Positions 34,501-44,961 of a DNA stretch of 64,000 nt are shown here, in pieces. How positions within the stretch are numbered: position 1 is the first letter of the stretch; the number at the start of each line of letters is the position of its first letter. Source of the stretch: Cristatella mucedo (taxonomy: Eukaryota; Bryozoa; Phylactolaemata; Cristatellidae); NCBI GenBank assembly GCA_009760855.2, contig WPIO01000011.1:1234001-1298000 (forward strand), in the 5' to 3' direction. The position numbers and the translations under genes are program-made. A model generated the notes under the pieces. The model saw only the letters and a program-made list of their open reading frames with translations, made no database searches and was not told where the DNA came from.

Positions 34501-34715
34501 CGTGGACTAGTGGTGCTCAAGGCCGGCGATTTAGACAGTCCAGGTGACAGCGAAGACACAGGTCTCACTGGCGATGGCGACGACGTTTATGCTGGTAAGC
34601 AGCATAGCATGGTGACAGGTGATGCCCAGCATATGCAAGATACTTAAGCTGGCCTTCGCAGATCAAAACTAAGGACGGCAGCACCAAGATGGACGACTGA
34701 CAGTGTAATTAGTCC
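34501..34715. other. 3' untranslated part of the deleted gypsy copy
   Basis: Short region between the integrase end and an antisense LINE tail. It contains a direct-repeat-like 'GGTGACAG' pair (34540 and 34611). No gene. Confidence 0.35.
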
Positions 34716-34830
34716 GAATGAGTAATAATAATAATAATACACTTGATAAAGCCCACTCAGAGAATCAATCTCTTTCTAGGCGATTTACATTTGCTGCAAC
34801 GGAAAACGCGATTGAATGTCGAGCAATATC
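34716..34830 (-). mobile_element. LINE family 1 tail, antisense
   Basis: TAATAATAATAATACACTTGAT followed by the antisense tail ending TTTACATTTGCTGCAACGG. Confidence 0.8.
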
Positions 34831-35169
34831 ACGCTTGATAAACAGTATGAATAGCATGAGTGGGTTGCATGCCCACAAGTGCCATGCAATGCAAGCACTG
34901 TTGCTTTCAGCGATCGTGTTGGAATTCTTTGAGAAGCGCTTGATCTAAAATAGCATTAATATTGTTAACGTCTTTTTATTTTGCTATTTTATTTTCACGT
35001 GAGTGTGCGTGGGCGTGCAATGTGATTGTGGTGCCTGGTGTTTTATGGAATTAGCTGTAAGAATCTGGAAGCAATATTTAGCCGGCCTGAGTTGGGTAGT
35101 CAATAGGGTAGATTATAAAGGTTCACATGAGCAGCGATTGCCATAGAGGAACCAGGCGCGACAAGGTGC

Positions 35170-36945
35170 TACAAAAATTTATTTGGAAACACGACAGTGA
35201 CGTGCCGCATTGAGTTCCCTAAGCTGTCGATTCGTTATGGTGGTCGACCCACTGGCGAGCAATCGCGCTCATCTCGTTACGGAAATTTTCCTAGTTTTCA
35301 AGCTACGATGTTAAGTAAAAGTAATGAAAATAAGACACAGTGGAACAGCATGGTTTCAGATTTTCCATCGACAGGTATGACGCAAAATGGTGATCTCTAG
35401 CTGCAAGCTTCAATGCGTTGATTTCTGGCCTGACTACATGTCTACCCAAGACGAAGATATGGGATACTCAATGCTCGATTGACTTTGTTTCAATAGCATT
35501 GTTGCACTATGGATTCAGCGAATTTGTCAGCCACCTGTCGGATTTGGCTCTGGAAAAGCGATCACCACGGTGTTAATTAAACAGCTAATCTTTACGGTTG
35601 TCGATTTGTCGACGGGATTAGTGTGAGCCTATTGGATTGGTATACGTCGGTTTCTTGCTTGGTCCGTTTTGGAATGGTACGGGTGAGATGTGAGCCCTGT
35701 TACACAGGCTTACGAGTCAGTTCTTTATAAAAGTCACGCCATCCCTGCTTTGTTCTGCTTCGATGATCGAGTCATAATTTGGAGTCCGGTTTTGAGTGGC
35801 TCTTGCATATTTGTTGATATATTGGTAACGGGATATATTAATCGAGCCATGTGAGATTAAGTCCTGATTTTAGCCGTTTATGGTGGTTTTTAGATATTTT
35901 TGTATTATATTATTCTTTGTTGGTATGAATTTCGACGGTTTTGTGATGGTATAAAAAGAATGGCGATGTTTTAGTAATAATAATAATAATAATAATACAC
36001 TTGATAAAGTGCCCTCAGAGAACTCAATCTCTCTCTAGGCGCTTTACATTTGCTGCAAAGGGAAACGCAATAGAATGGTGAGTAAAATCAAGCTTGAAAA
36101 ACAAACAAAATGAATAACATGGGTTAAAATAAAATGAAAACAAATGAATCAACATTCCGCTCCGCTCTGCCTTGAGCATAGATGCCGAGGTGTGTGTACA
36201 GTTTGCACGAGTTTTGTTCCTCACTACAGTTACCTGCTGATCTCACTTACGATATTCTTTGTTTATCTTTTCATCGTCGAAACACTGATGCATGGGATTG
36301 AATAATTCGTTAGTGGTTTGATGTCTCTCTCTGGACATCTTGCATCTACTTAACATCTGTCTACCGACGGTCTACATTAAAATGAATAGGAGACGCATAA
36401 GAGTTTCTACGACTCTGACGACGGCCAGCGGAAGATGGCGGCATGACGACACAGCCAGTGTTTTGAGGACGACTCCATTCCAGCGCTGCGCCAACCAACG
36501 GCTTGAATCAGCAACCGAAACGACATCTAGAGGCTGCAAGCTCGATTGACGCTGTCACGGGCACTACAAGTCTGTGAGCAACCAAACATCCGAGGACGGA
36601 CATGTTTTAAAGGAGGGCATAGTGTAATGCTCCCCGATTATGAGCCTTGAGCTTGTCAGCCGAACCTCGATATGCTTTGTCGCTGAGTTGGGACGCTTGT
36701 GAAATGGCCGCAGTAAACTGAGGCTTATGAGCAGCATTATGTATGATTTTGATTATTGTGACTCTTGACCTGGCTGCTATATAGGGCTTGCGCCTAACCG
36801 CTGCCTGACGGTCGTTGAGTCTAGCGCTGAGTGTGAACTACCATGAGCCTGTTTGCAAGTCAGTACTTTGCTTGTAGATTAAAGCAACTCCCTCGGTTCA
36901 GGACTTCCAGTCAGTACCAACAATTGTTTGCTACCTACGCATACA
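35170..36945 (+). mobile_element. probable right LTR of the gypsy element
   Basis: Collinear with 30101-32056 in the blocks listed there. A TATA-like CTATATAGGG at about 36777-36786, near the end of the copy, suits a U3/R promoter. The corresponding place in the left copy (31719-31745) has the related GGCTATTACATAAGACC. It contains an antisense LINE tail at 35975-36110 that the left copy lacks. Boundaries are approximate. Confidence 0.5.
35975..36110 (-). mobile_element. LINE family 1 3' end, antisense, inside right LTR
   Basis: A run of seven TAA units, then the antisense tail (AGTGCCCTCAGAGAACTCAA) and a short part of the 3' UTR. It is absent from the corresponding position of the left LTR, so it inserted after the two LTRs separated. 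Confidence 0.85.
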
Positions 36946-37099
36946 AATTAAGCAGCTCATCTGGTCCGTCGTCAAAGGCACGGCTGCCACATCAGAAAAC
37001 TTCTGTCTCAGCTTTACTGGCTCCCTATCATTAAATTGACTGTAAGGTCTTATCTCTGTAATTTCCGAAATTCGCTTCACACGCATGCCTTCCTATCCG

Positions 37100-37882
37100 G
37101 TTGTAGGACATTTCCCCACTGGACCTTCGCCCCGGACATTCCCCCCCTCCGATGGACGCTTGGACAGTTCCCCCCCCCGACATTGCCCCCCCCCGTAGGA
37201 CATTCCCCCCTACGCTGATGAATGCATAACTAAGAATACATATATATATATATATATTTGACTACATGAAGTTTATGCTCTATTAAAATAAAATCAACTA
37301 AGTATAATTAGAGGAATGGTTGGGTTGGAAGGATGGTTTCTAATGGAGCGAGCGGCGGCGGCAGCGGCAGCGGCGAGCTATACAATGTGGTCGGCGGCTA
37401 GCTACTCAGTTTGGTTCCGCGGAAGTTAGGTCCCGCTCGATGCCGCCAGGCACTTGTTCGTACCCGTCAAAGCGGGCGCGCTACGGCGTGCCGCGCGTTA
37501 CTGTAAATAAGCGCTAAGCCTCAGAGATCTACTAAGTATAATGCGACCTCAAGAGATCTAGTTATGCCCTAATACGCACTAATAAAAGCGCGGAATGCGA
37601 GCAAGGGTGGATATAGGCGGCAGAAGCGCAGCTCGCCCTAAACCCTAAACCCCAAATGCTAAAGCCTAAACCCTAAAAAACCTAAATTATAAACACTAAA
37701 ACCCTAAACTCTAAACCCTAAACCCTAAATGCTAAAGCCTAAACCATAAAAACCCTAAATTCTAAACCCTAAACCATATACCGGGGGGGGGAATGTCCTA
37801 ACCCAGGTGGGGAATGTCCGTGGGGTAATGTCCGGGGGAAATTTCCGGGGGGGAATCGTCCAGGGGGAAATGTCCGTACCCC
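37100..37882. mobile_element. foldback-like DNA transposon with 9-bp target-site duplication
   Basis: A 783-bp insertion flanked by TCCTATCCG at 37091-37099 and 37883-37891. The left end (37100-37210) is made of short subrepeats of GTAGGACATTCCCCCC type. The right end (37776-37882) carries the same subrepeat inverted (GGGGGGAATGTCC). The outermost bases match as inverted repeats: GTAGGACATTTCCCC on the left against the complement of GGGGAAATGTCCGTAC on the right. The interior holds a (TA)n tract, (GGC)n near 37345-37370, a unique GC-rich stretch and a CCCTAAA array. No transposase is encoded, so it is non-autonomous. A 9-bp duplication with long, subrepeated inverted ends is known for Foldback/Mutator-type elements; assignment to a named superfamily is inference. 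Confidence 0.82.
37636..37774. repeat. degenerate CCCTAAA (plant-type telomere-like) array
   Basis: About 139 bp dominated by CCCTAAA heptamers with variants (CCTAAA, GCTAAAG, CATAAA). A longer period of about 73 bp is visible from AAATGCTAAAGCCTAAACC at 37654 and 37727. It lies wholly inside the foldback-like element, not at a chromosome end. Confidence 0.9.
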
Positions 37883-37936
37883 TCCTATCCGACATCCTAC
37901 CAATTCCTCATCCGACGCGCTCTCTCTCACCACCCG

Positions 37937-37995
37937 CTCCTCCTCCTCCTCCTCCTCCTCCTCCTCCTCCTCCTCCTCCTCCTCCTCCTCCTCCC
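37937..37995. repeat. (TCC)n trinucleotide tract
   Basis: A run of nearly 20 TCC units (poly-Pro/Glu-coding), expanded inside the LINE ORF remnant just downstream of the foldback-like insertion. Confidence 0.95.
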
Positions 37996-38392
37996 CCTCC
38001 TCGGTTTCCAGTCGTATCGCCGTTCCTAAAACTAAATTGAAACCTTTTGGAGACAGTGCCTTTATTTTTACCCACATAAAGTCTGGAATTTAGTCCTGGC
38101 TTCTGTCACCACCTGCATTAACTTAGCTCATTTAAGTGCCAGTTAAATGAACATCTGTTTTTCTTAGATTTTCCTGCTGACGCACCACTGAATCGTCGTT
38201 TTTCCTCTCGTCTGCTGGCGTGTGCGATTCAGCATAACTTATTAATCGAAGGTCCTTCTAAATACGTAGCTGCCCAGACTGTCTTATTTTGTGTTTTTCC
38301 ATGCTTTTCAAAGATTGACACAATTGATGCTTGTCATTTGGTCGCTTGGTTGTTGCTTCTCTTGCAATTACTTGTGATGACAACAATAATAA

Positions 38393-39175
38393 TACTACTA
38401 CTAATAATAATAATTCATCTTATATATAGCTCCCTCAGAGAACTCAATCTCTTTCTAGGCACTTTACATTTGCTGCAAAGAAAGCACTATCGAATGGTTA
38501 GTGGTAGCATGGTCGATAAACAACAAGAATAACATGGTTAAGGGTGACATACCCAGGGTCAGCATGCAAGTGTGGCTAGTGGCAGCACGCGTAAGCACAT
38601 TAAGGTCGAATCACAGGGACCCAGAAAATGCTGTGAACAATATACGCGTTTTTAGTTTCTTTTAAAAGTGGTCAAGTCAGGAAATGTCGTGACGCAAGTC
38701 GGGAGTGAATCCCACGCATTGGGAGCATACGGACTAAAGGTACGATCTCCGAGGAATTTGAGGTTCGTACGAGGTATAGGTACGCGATTAGATTCCGATA
38801 AATGGGTGGCACGATGCTACGCCTGGTGGGGCAGTAGATCTGATAGGTAGGCTGTAGACGAAGAATAAAGGGACCTAAAAGTGAGCGACAAAACCTTGAA
38901 GTCGATGCGTTATAATGTAATACTAGCTGATATAACAGCCTCTTTTTGTATAGCGACAGAAGAGCTTTTACGGCTATCATCACCGCTTGCAGTCGCGATA
39001 AAGGATCGCCCACCGCAAGAATCGAAGCCACGACCTTGGGGCCGAGGTCGTGAAAATCAACCGCCTGCCTAGTGAGCCTTTATGACTCACTGATAGGTAG
39101 GCTGGAGCCGAAGAATAAAGGGACCTAAAAGTGAGCGACAAAATCTTGAAGTCGATTCGTTGCTTGACTGGGAGC
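38393..39175 (-). mobile_element. LINE family 1, antisense 3' portion (hosts a SINE)
   Basis: The antisense tail and 3' UTR (38393-38640) are followed by the C-terminal block and the start of the region between thumb and C-terminus. The stretch 38840-38911 is repeated at 39090-39161 on the other side of the SINE. Confidence 0.85.
38912..39089 (-). mobile_element. tRNA-derived SINE (type A) flanked by 72-bp direct repeats
   Basis: On the minus strand: TGAGTCATAAAGGCTCACTAGG, the GACCTCGGCCCC.AGGTC stem, the B-box-like GGCTTCGATTCTTG, GGCGATCCTTTATCGCG and AAGAGGCTGTTATATCAGCTA, then a tail with TACATTATA. The host LINE segment immediately left (38840-38911) is repeated immediately right (39090-39161) with about four mismatches in 72 bp. 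Confidence 0.87.
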
Positions 39176-40749
39176 AAGGGCCACAATATGCTCAGTCAGG
39201 GGACCATACTCATCGAGTATTACTCGTTTATTTTTCGTGATTTTCTAAACGAAAAAGGCCAGAACATTGCCAGTAAGGGGAACTGATATGCTGGTACTGC
39301 TTGAAAACACTGCAGGTAAATTTTCTTGCATTTTCTATACCGACAGTGCATTCGCTTCATCGAGTGCTGTCGCTTCATCGAGCACGAGTGATTTCACGCA
39401 AGTCTCGTAGTAGAGGTCCTTTCAAGCATGTGCAAGCATCTTACTGTTAATCTAGTCGTGGTTCTAAGCTAGAAGTTCTCCCTTTATACGCACATCATGT
39501 TCTCATTTCTTCTTTTTAATGTTTGAAACGTGCTCTATGTAGCTCAGCAGATTGAGATGAGTAAGTGGGACAGGGCCTTGGCTAGGTTCGAAGCGCATCC
39601 GTCTGACCTTGCCCGCCGCGTGACCTTGCCTACGCATCTGTCCGACCTTGCCCACGCATCTGTCGGTCGTGCGGCTGTCGACTGTTCATCTGGCAGACTC
39701 TTGAGTTGTAGGAATCCGCAAGGATCCGATCTCAGCCCTTCGTTACTTGTTTGTCTCCATCTAAACGCGGAAGCTCTCGATCAGTTATTCAGACCGCGGA
39801 TTCAGAGCTGCACCGAAACTACGCCGAAGATGCACGGCGGCAGCACTTATAATCCGAGCGCTCGCCACGCGCTCTGCGGCCATTGAGCCCCTGCTGTGCT
39901 CCCAGCATGCACAGGAAGTAGCTTAGTCAGGCACCTTGCCTGCGCAGCAGCAGCAGCAGCAGCAACGCTAACTCGGAGCTGCTCGGAGCTGCTTCGGCTG
40001 CTAGGTCGTTTAGAGGATGCATAAAATTCCCAATAATTATAAATTAAATAAATAATAAATATTCCCAATAAAAATTCCTGCGGATTCTAAGTAACATTCA
40101 TTGTCTCGCCAGCCAGCGCCCGGCGGCCAAGGCTGAGCTCGATCGCAAATTGCTGACCGGGTATTAAAGCAGCGCCGGTCTCCTCGTAAAAGCCAACCTG
40201 ATAATGAAATAGCCATCCTTTCTCCTCACGGCCGTGGCAGCCAGCCAGCAGCCTTCTTTCTCTCGATTGCTCACGTGACACGTAAGCGACAGGTGTCGAC
40301 GCTCCGCGGAAACTCACTTAGCTGCAGATTAAAGCAGCAATTCTTCAAGCTAATGCGTTGCAGGAAATCCAAAGCTCTAGGGGCTCGTAAAGTGGGCTGA
40401 TTCTGCGGATCCATTTAAGCTGACTATTAGGCACCTGCGCAAAGCCGCCTCATTCGCCGCGGTGAGAGCGGTGAGAGCTCGGTACAACGACCGCGCTCCG
40501 TCCGTCGGGGCCGGCGCCGCGCCTGCTGGCAGGAGATAAGCGCGAATGGCTGCCCTGGTTCCGCTCTGGCTCGCGTCGCCGCGCGCATCTTGCTGAGAAA
40601 GAGCCGGAAAAAGAGTCGGAAAGTGGCGCTCGCCGGTCAGCTGACAGGTGCGATACATCGGCGTGCTGGTTTTCTGTACGGAGAATCGTTGTACGTTGCA
40701 CTTCTTAGTGCATTTGCCTAGGCGCAAATGCTATTGCTGCTCATGCATG
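39176..40749. other. intergenic with tRNA-like fragment and short minisatellite
   Basis: At 39536-39590 TAGCTCAGCAGA and, about 45 bp on, GGTTCGAAGCGC are spaced like Pol III A and B boxes. This may be a tRNA pseudogene or SINE head, but no folded tRNA is convincing. At 39595-39672 a roughly 21-bp unit, GCATCTGTCCGACCTTGCCC, is repeated three times with changes. (CAG)n occurs at 39945-39965. The minus frames 40377-40727 and 40450-40701 are not recognisable. Confidence 0.4.
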
Positions 40750-40897
40750 TGCTCGCCAAGCTGGTCTGGTCCAGCGGTTAAGGTGCTCGCCCCGACCAAG
40801 GTCTCGCTGAGGTCGTGGGCTCGAGCCCCGCGGCGTACGTGCGAAGCGCCTGACGGGAAAAAATTAAGTTCTCTCGGGCGCTATACAAATGAATTAT
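40750..40897 (+). mobile_element. tRNA-headed SINE with LINE-like tail (type B)
   Basis: The head has TGGTCCAGCGGTTAAGGTGC (A box) at about 40766 and GGGCTCGAGCCCC (B box) at about 40817. It is followed by GCGAAGCGCCTGACGGG, then AATTAAGTTCTCTCGGGCGC and TATACAAATGAATTATA. The last 50 bp match the family 1 LINE 3' end (AAAGTGCCTAGA..GATT AAGTTCTCTGAGGGCGC). This suggests the SINE borrows the LINE machinery by tail sharing. Confidence 0.8.
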
Positions 40898-41087
40898 ATT
40901 TGTTTAAACTGAATTGTGGTCAGGCACTATTCTCACTGTCGGAGGTTAGGAGTTTAAGGGCGTTGGGTTTCACGACCGAGAACAAGACCACGAGGATTCA
41001 AATACGTGAGAATGGAAGAGAAGTAGAGAAAGACACAGTAGTTCTGGCGGTATGTAGCCAGCCTGTGCTTGGCACAGGTAGCCAGCC

Positions 41088-41180
41088 TGCTTGAGCAACT
41101 CAGCATTCAAGGAGCTGCTTAGATTGGAAACGAGGCAGCTGACCTCGCTACCAAGGCAATCGAGAAGCTGGGACAGTACA
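41088..41180 (+). pseudogene. possible RNase H domain fragment of a retroelement
   Basis: The frame reads LSIQGAA, stop, then IGNEAADLATKAIEKLG. GNExAD followed by an alanine/lysine helix is typical of the last RNase H motif in non-LTR (Jockey/I-like) elements. Only this motif is recognisable; the neighbouring frames 41209-41445 and 41466-41897 are open but I cannot assign them. Confidence 0.33.
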
Positions 41181-41934
41181 GCAGATTTTCCTGAGGACGG
41201 CACGACTATTGACGCGGCTGGGCCTTGCCACCGCAGTTGAAAGTGTCTGGCGATCTCAACTTCGTGCCGCTAGCTCGCTATCTTTCTCTTCGTCGCGTGC
41301 TCTCGGCGCTGAGTCGGATTGTGTTCTGATCGCACGAGCTACGGCAGAGTCGGGAACCGTTTTGGGTGTGGCTCTACGTGCAGAGTCGGATAGTGATCAG
41401 CCGACCTTTGTTCCGCTCACGTTCCGCTCTATTTTCGCGAAATAATTAGCAGCTGTCTGAGTAGTTTGGTAAGAGACGCGAAGAAACGCCCGAGTCTGCG
41501 TGGGGCGCAGCGTTGGGCTGTAGCGGCTCCCACGTTCGGACAGAACGATAGCGAAAACGCAGCGCTCCTGACGGCGATAGTGCACTCCAGCCTACTCGCG
41601 GCAAACATCGGCGAAGCTCTTGGAGTCGCCTTGGAATCGCGGCTTGCGACTTGTGGGGCTGCGGCATCGTCCATCCACTCAGGTATGCTGACAGTTAGCG
41701 GAACGCGCGAACGGCTAAGAGCGAACGCCCACACAGCGCATCTATGTCAGCGAGTACGCATACAGCGAGTCCTCAGAGAAGTCTGCTCGACTGCGACGGA
41801 GAGAGCTGCATCCTGGCATCCAGGGTCAGCCATATTGGCGCTCGAAGACGACTCCGCTGCAGTTGACCCTCGGAGCTGGAGCCTCTCAGCTGCCTGAGCC
41901 AAGATCTAGAGCTGCCTGCAACTGCTGCCCGGCT

Positions 41935-42155
41935 CATTGTCGGCGTCGGCTGACCACTGTGCATGCTGCCACACTGACCATACTTGCATGCAGACCCTGT
42001 GCATGTCACCTCTAACCATGTTATGCTTGTTGTCATTTGAGCATGCTACCACTAACCATCTGATTGCACATTCTTTGCAGCAAATTTAAAAAGTGCCTAG
42101 AAAGATACTGAGGTCTCTTGGGGCGCTATGACAAATGAACTATTATTATTTTTAT
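41935..42155 (+). mobile_element. LINE family 1 3' end
   Basis: The 3' UTR units (GTGCATGCTGCCAC, CCCTGTGCATGTCACC) and the tail (GCAGCAAATTTAAAAAGTGC ... TATTATTATTTTTATC). Confidence 0.85.
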
Positions 42156-44961
42156 CATTACAGCGGACGGAACGTCACACGAGATCGGCTTTTATGTCGT
42201 TTAGCCAACGATTGTCGCATAGCCGGTTCCCGGCCGCTGTCATCGTGGAACCGCAAATAAGTGCAATGCATATCCCGGCAGTGACAATTTGGCTCATCAC
42301 CTAGAGGCACCGCGGCCGTCTCTGCACTCTGCATATCTCTTCCGCTCTTTGGGGCGGCTCTCGCTTCGGCTACCGCCACGTACCGCTACCACCGGAGGCG
42401 GAAACAATCAGAAACCCTATGCCTACCCAGGAGGCGACCCTGCTTGTATTCGCGAGCCAGGAAATAGGGGAACACTCAGGCCGCTGACCGAGGGCGCTCG
42501 TGCGCACGTTTCCGCCGTCCGCCGTCCGCCTCTCGAACCTTCTCTCCGGCGTCCGACTTCGGACTTCCGGCCGCTGCCGCTTCGCAGCGCGCGAGTGCCT
42601 TCCCCACTCCCTGCGCGGCAAGGGCTCTCTCTATAAAGCCGAGCCTAGTTCTCCTACTGGCTGACTCACTTTGGCTTCCGGCCGACTCGCGGCCGATCTC
42701 TGGCGCAGCCGACTCGCCGGCCGACCACGCCCAGCTGCGGACGCCTCGCCCTCGCCCTGGTCTATTGTCCCATTAGCCGAAGCCAAAGCGCACCGGGGGG
42801 GGGGGGCACCCTGCTACCAGGGATCGCGCTCGGGGCTCGAGGTCTCGGGGCGTCGCTGCGACGGCCTTGGCGACGCGGCCTCGATTTCGCCACTCCTCGC
42901 TTCCTGGGCTGTCGCTAGGGCCGCGGCGACTCGTGGCGGCGCGCTGCTCGGCGTTCATGGCTGACGCACGCGACCCGTCGATCGGAGGCAGCAGCAGCAC
43001 CATCAGCAGCCGCCCGCGCGGCGCTGAAGGACGAAAGGAACGCAGCAAGGCGCAGCACGACGCCGGCTTGGCTGAAGCGCAACGCCGGCGTCGGGGGCAA
43101 ACGTTCGGCTGCACACCGCCGGGCAGGCCGGCTTCGCGAGCATGGCGGGCGGTGGCGCGCGCTCGCGCACGCGCGAGCGAGAGAGAAGAGAGCCACTGAG
43201 CCGCGGCCCTGCTTCCTGGAGTCCCTCGCTCTCGATATAGCCGTCTCTACAGCGCGAACCGCACTCAAAACAAATTCGCCTACGCCAGACGGGCCCTCTC
43301 AGCGGGCGAAAATGAAGGGTGAATCTTTATTAGCCGGCTCGCCGCAGCTGCCGCGGCGCTCACCTGCTGGCGCTCTCCTCCTCGTCGTCGCCGCCGCCGC
43401 CGCCGCGATGCGTCAGCGCGTTACCGCGACGGAAGGCAGGCGGGGAAACGCCGCGAGCGCCACGCCCAATGGCTGGAGATCGCGCGTCTCGCGGCGGCGG
43501 CGGCGGCGCGCGCGTGTCGCGGAGCCGTCAAGGCCCGCGACGCGGAAACGGCGGCTGCGTCGGAAGCGAGGCTCGACTCCGAAGCTCGTCGCGCGACTGT
43601 CCGAGCTGAGGCTGCCCGACGGCCTTAGTCGAGGTCGCGGCAGATTTTTCCGGCCCGGCGGCAACGGGCGGCGCGACCGAAGAGCGAGAGGATCGGCGCA
43701 CGAAAAACGCCGGCGTGCCCGCCCCGGCGGAGGCGGCGGTGCGGCCGAGCGGCTCCACCGGGCGCTGGCTGAGAGACGCGTGACTCGAGACGACCGCCGC
43801 CGCCGCCGCCGCCGCCGCGCAGCGACGTTGCGGTGGCGCGCGGCGCTGGGTTAGGAAAATAAGCTTTCCGCAAATCAGCCGACGCCTGAATGCGATGAAT
43901 GGTGAGAACGGTGCGCGAAGCGGCAGGTTGTGTCCAATATTGTTACAGTTAAAAGCGTTCGCAAACCGCTCGCCCGCTATGCGCAGCGCGAGAGAGGCGG
44001 GCGGACGCGGCCGATTGTTCGCGCGGCCGAGCGATCCATTGTTCGAGCCGGTTGGCCTCAGTAAAAACAAGCGCGGAGCGTGGCTGTCCCATCCGCAGCG
44101 CTCGCGCGCGCGCGCGCGCGCGCAACCCGTCGCGGCGGCCTCTCGATAAATCGGTGCCGCGCAAGTGCCGTCGCGCGAGACGGGCGGCGGCGGCGGCCGC
44201 CGCGCGCGGTGCGGTCTGGCGAGTTAAATTAGCAGACGCCTAAATTAAGGATCGCCTTTGAACGGCCACATCCGATAGCCCAGGCGGGGTTCTAGCGACG
44301 TTTAACGAATGGATCAATTGCGCAGTTGGCGGCGCTTACAATGCGCCAGCGCCCGCTGACCGATGCGGCGACGGCGGCGGCGGGGTCGGGGAAGGGGGCG
44401 GTGGCGGCCGCCGCGGCGTCGGCCGCCGCGGCGTCGGAAGGTGCGACCGCGCGCTTCTGCTAGCCGGACGCGCAGCGGCGGCGGCGGGCGCACGGAGGAG
44501 TCGAGGCGGAGCGCCCGCCCGCGGTTCCTCGGTTCCAGCAGCCGCCACCCTCGCTCTCCCTCTTTACACGCCCAGCGGCCGAGCCGGTCTGCACCGGAAG
44601 CCGCCTGCCGTCGGTTTTTCCTCCATCGCCTGCCGTCGAGCGCGGTAGAGCTTCCGCTTCGGCTCGAGGCCGCGGCGGCGGCCGCCCTGCCCCCCTCCCC
44701 GCCGCCGCGCCCAATCGCGCCTCCGAGCTAGCGGGCTGCGCGGATGGGTGGATGGGGGTTCGGGTGCGTCGGCTGGAGGGCGAGCCGCCGGCGGTCGGCA
44801 TCTGCCATTCATCAGTCGATCCTGATTGGCTGCCGTGCCGGCGCCGCGACGAAGCCGCCCGCATATTACCGCTTGCGTCCGCCGCTGCGCGGTCATACGA
44901 GTTCGCGTCGAGCTGCGCGCTGCCTCCGCTCAGCACGCTTCTCTCAGGCAACGTGGACGAG
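42156..44961. other. CpG-rich region upstream of the fibrinogen-domain gene
   Basis: GC content is high throughout, with many Arg/Ala/Pro-rich open frames on both strands, none recognisable. It contains (GCC/CCG)n runs near 43392, 43490 and 43795, (CG)n near 44105 and a G11 run near 42797. It probably carries the promoter and 5' UTR of the gene starting at 44962. Whether another gene lies here I cannot tell. Confidence 0.4.

Larger units (their letters stand above)
36950..38190 (+). mobile_element. LINE (divergent family 1 relative) split by a foldback-like element
   Basis: The left part (36950-37099) encodes a decayed thumb (about 36995-37080). The right part (37883-38190) resumes with LSDILPIPHPTRSLS, then an expanded (TCC)n, then PKTKLKPFGDSAFIF (about 38030-38065) and the C-terminal block. 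The parts join in frame at the duplicated TCCTATCCG, as expected if 37100-37882 was inserted there. Confidence 0.75.

Noticed and set aside
37636-37774. Reading the CCCTAAA array as a chromosome end
   Set aside because: Unique sequence continues on both sides and the array lies within a bounded transposon.
43312-43854. 180-residue Arg-rich plus-strand frame as a gene
   Set aside because: No recognisable domain, antisense frames are equally open, and composition is set by CpG-rich DNA.
44752-44961. Using ATG 44752 as start of the fibrinogen-related protein
   Set aside because: It would bury the clear signal peptide 70 residues inside the protein.
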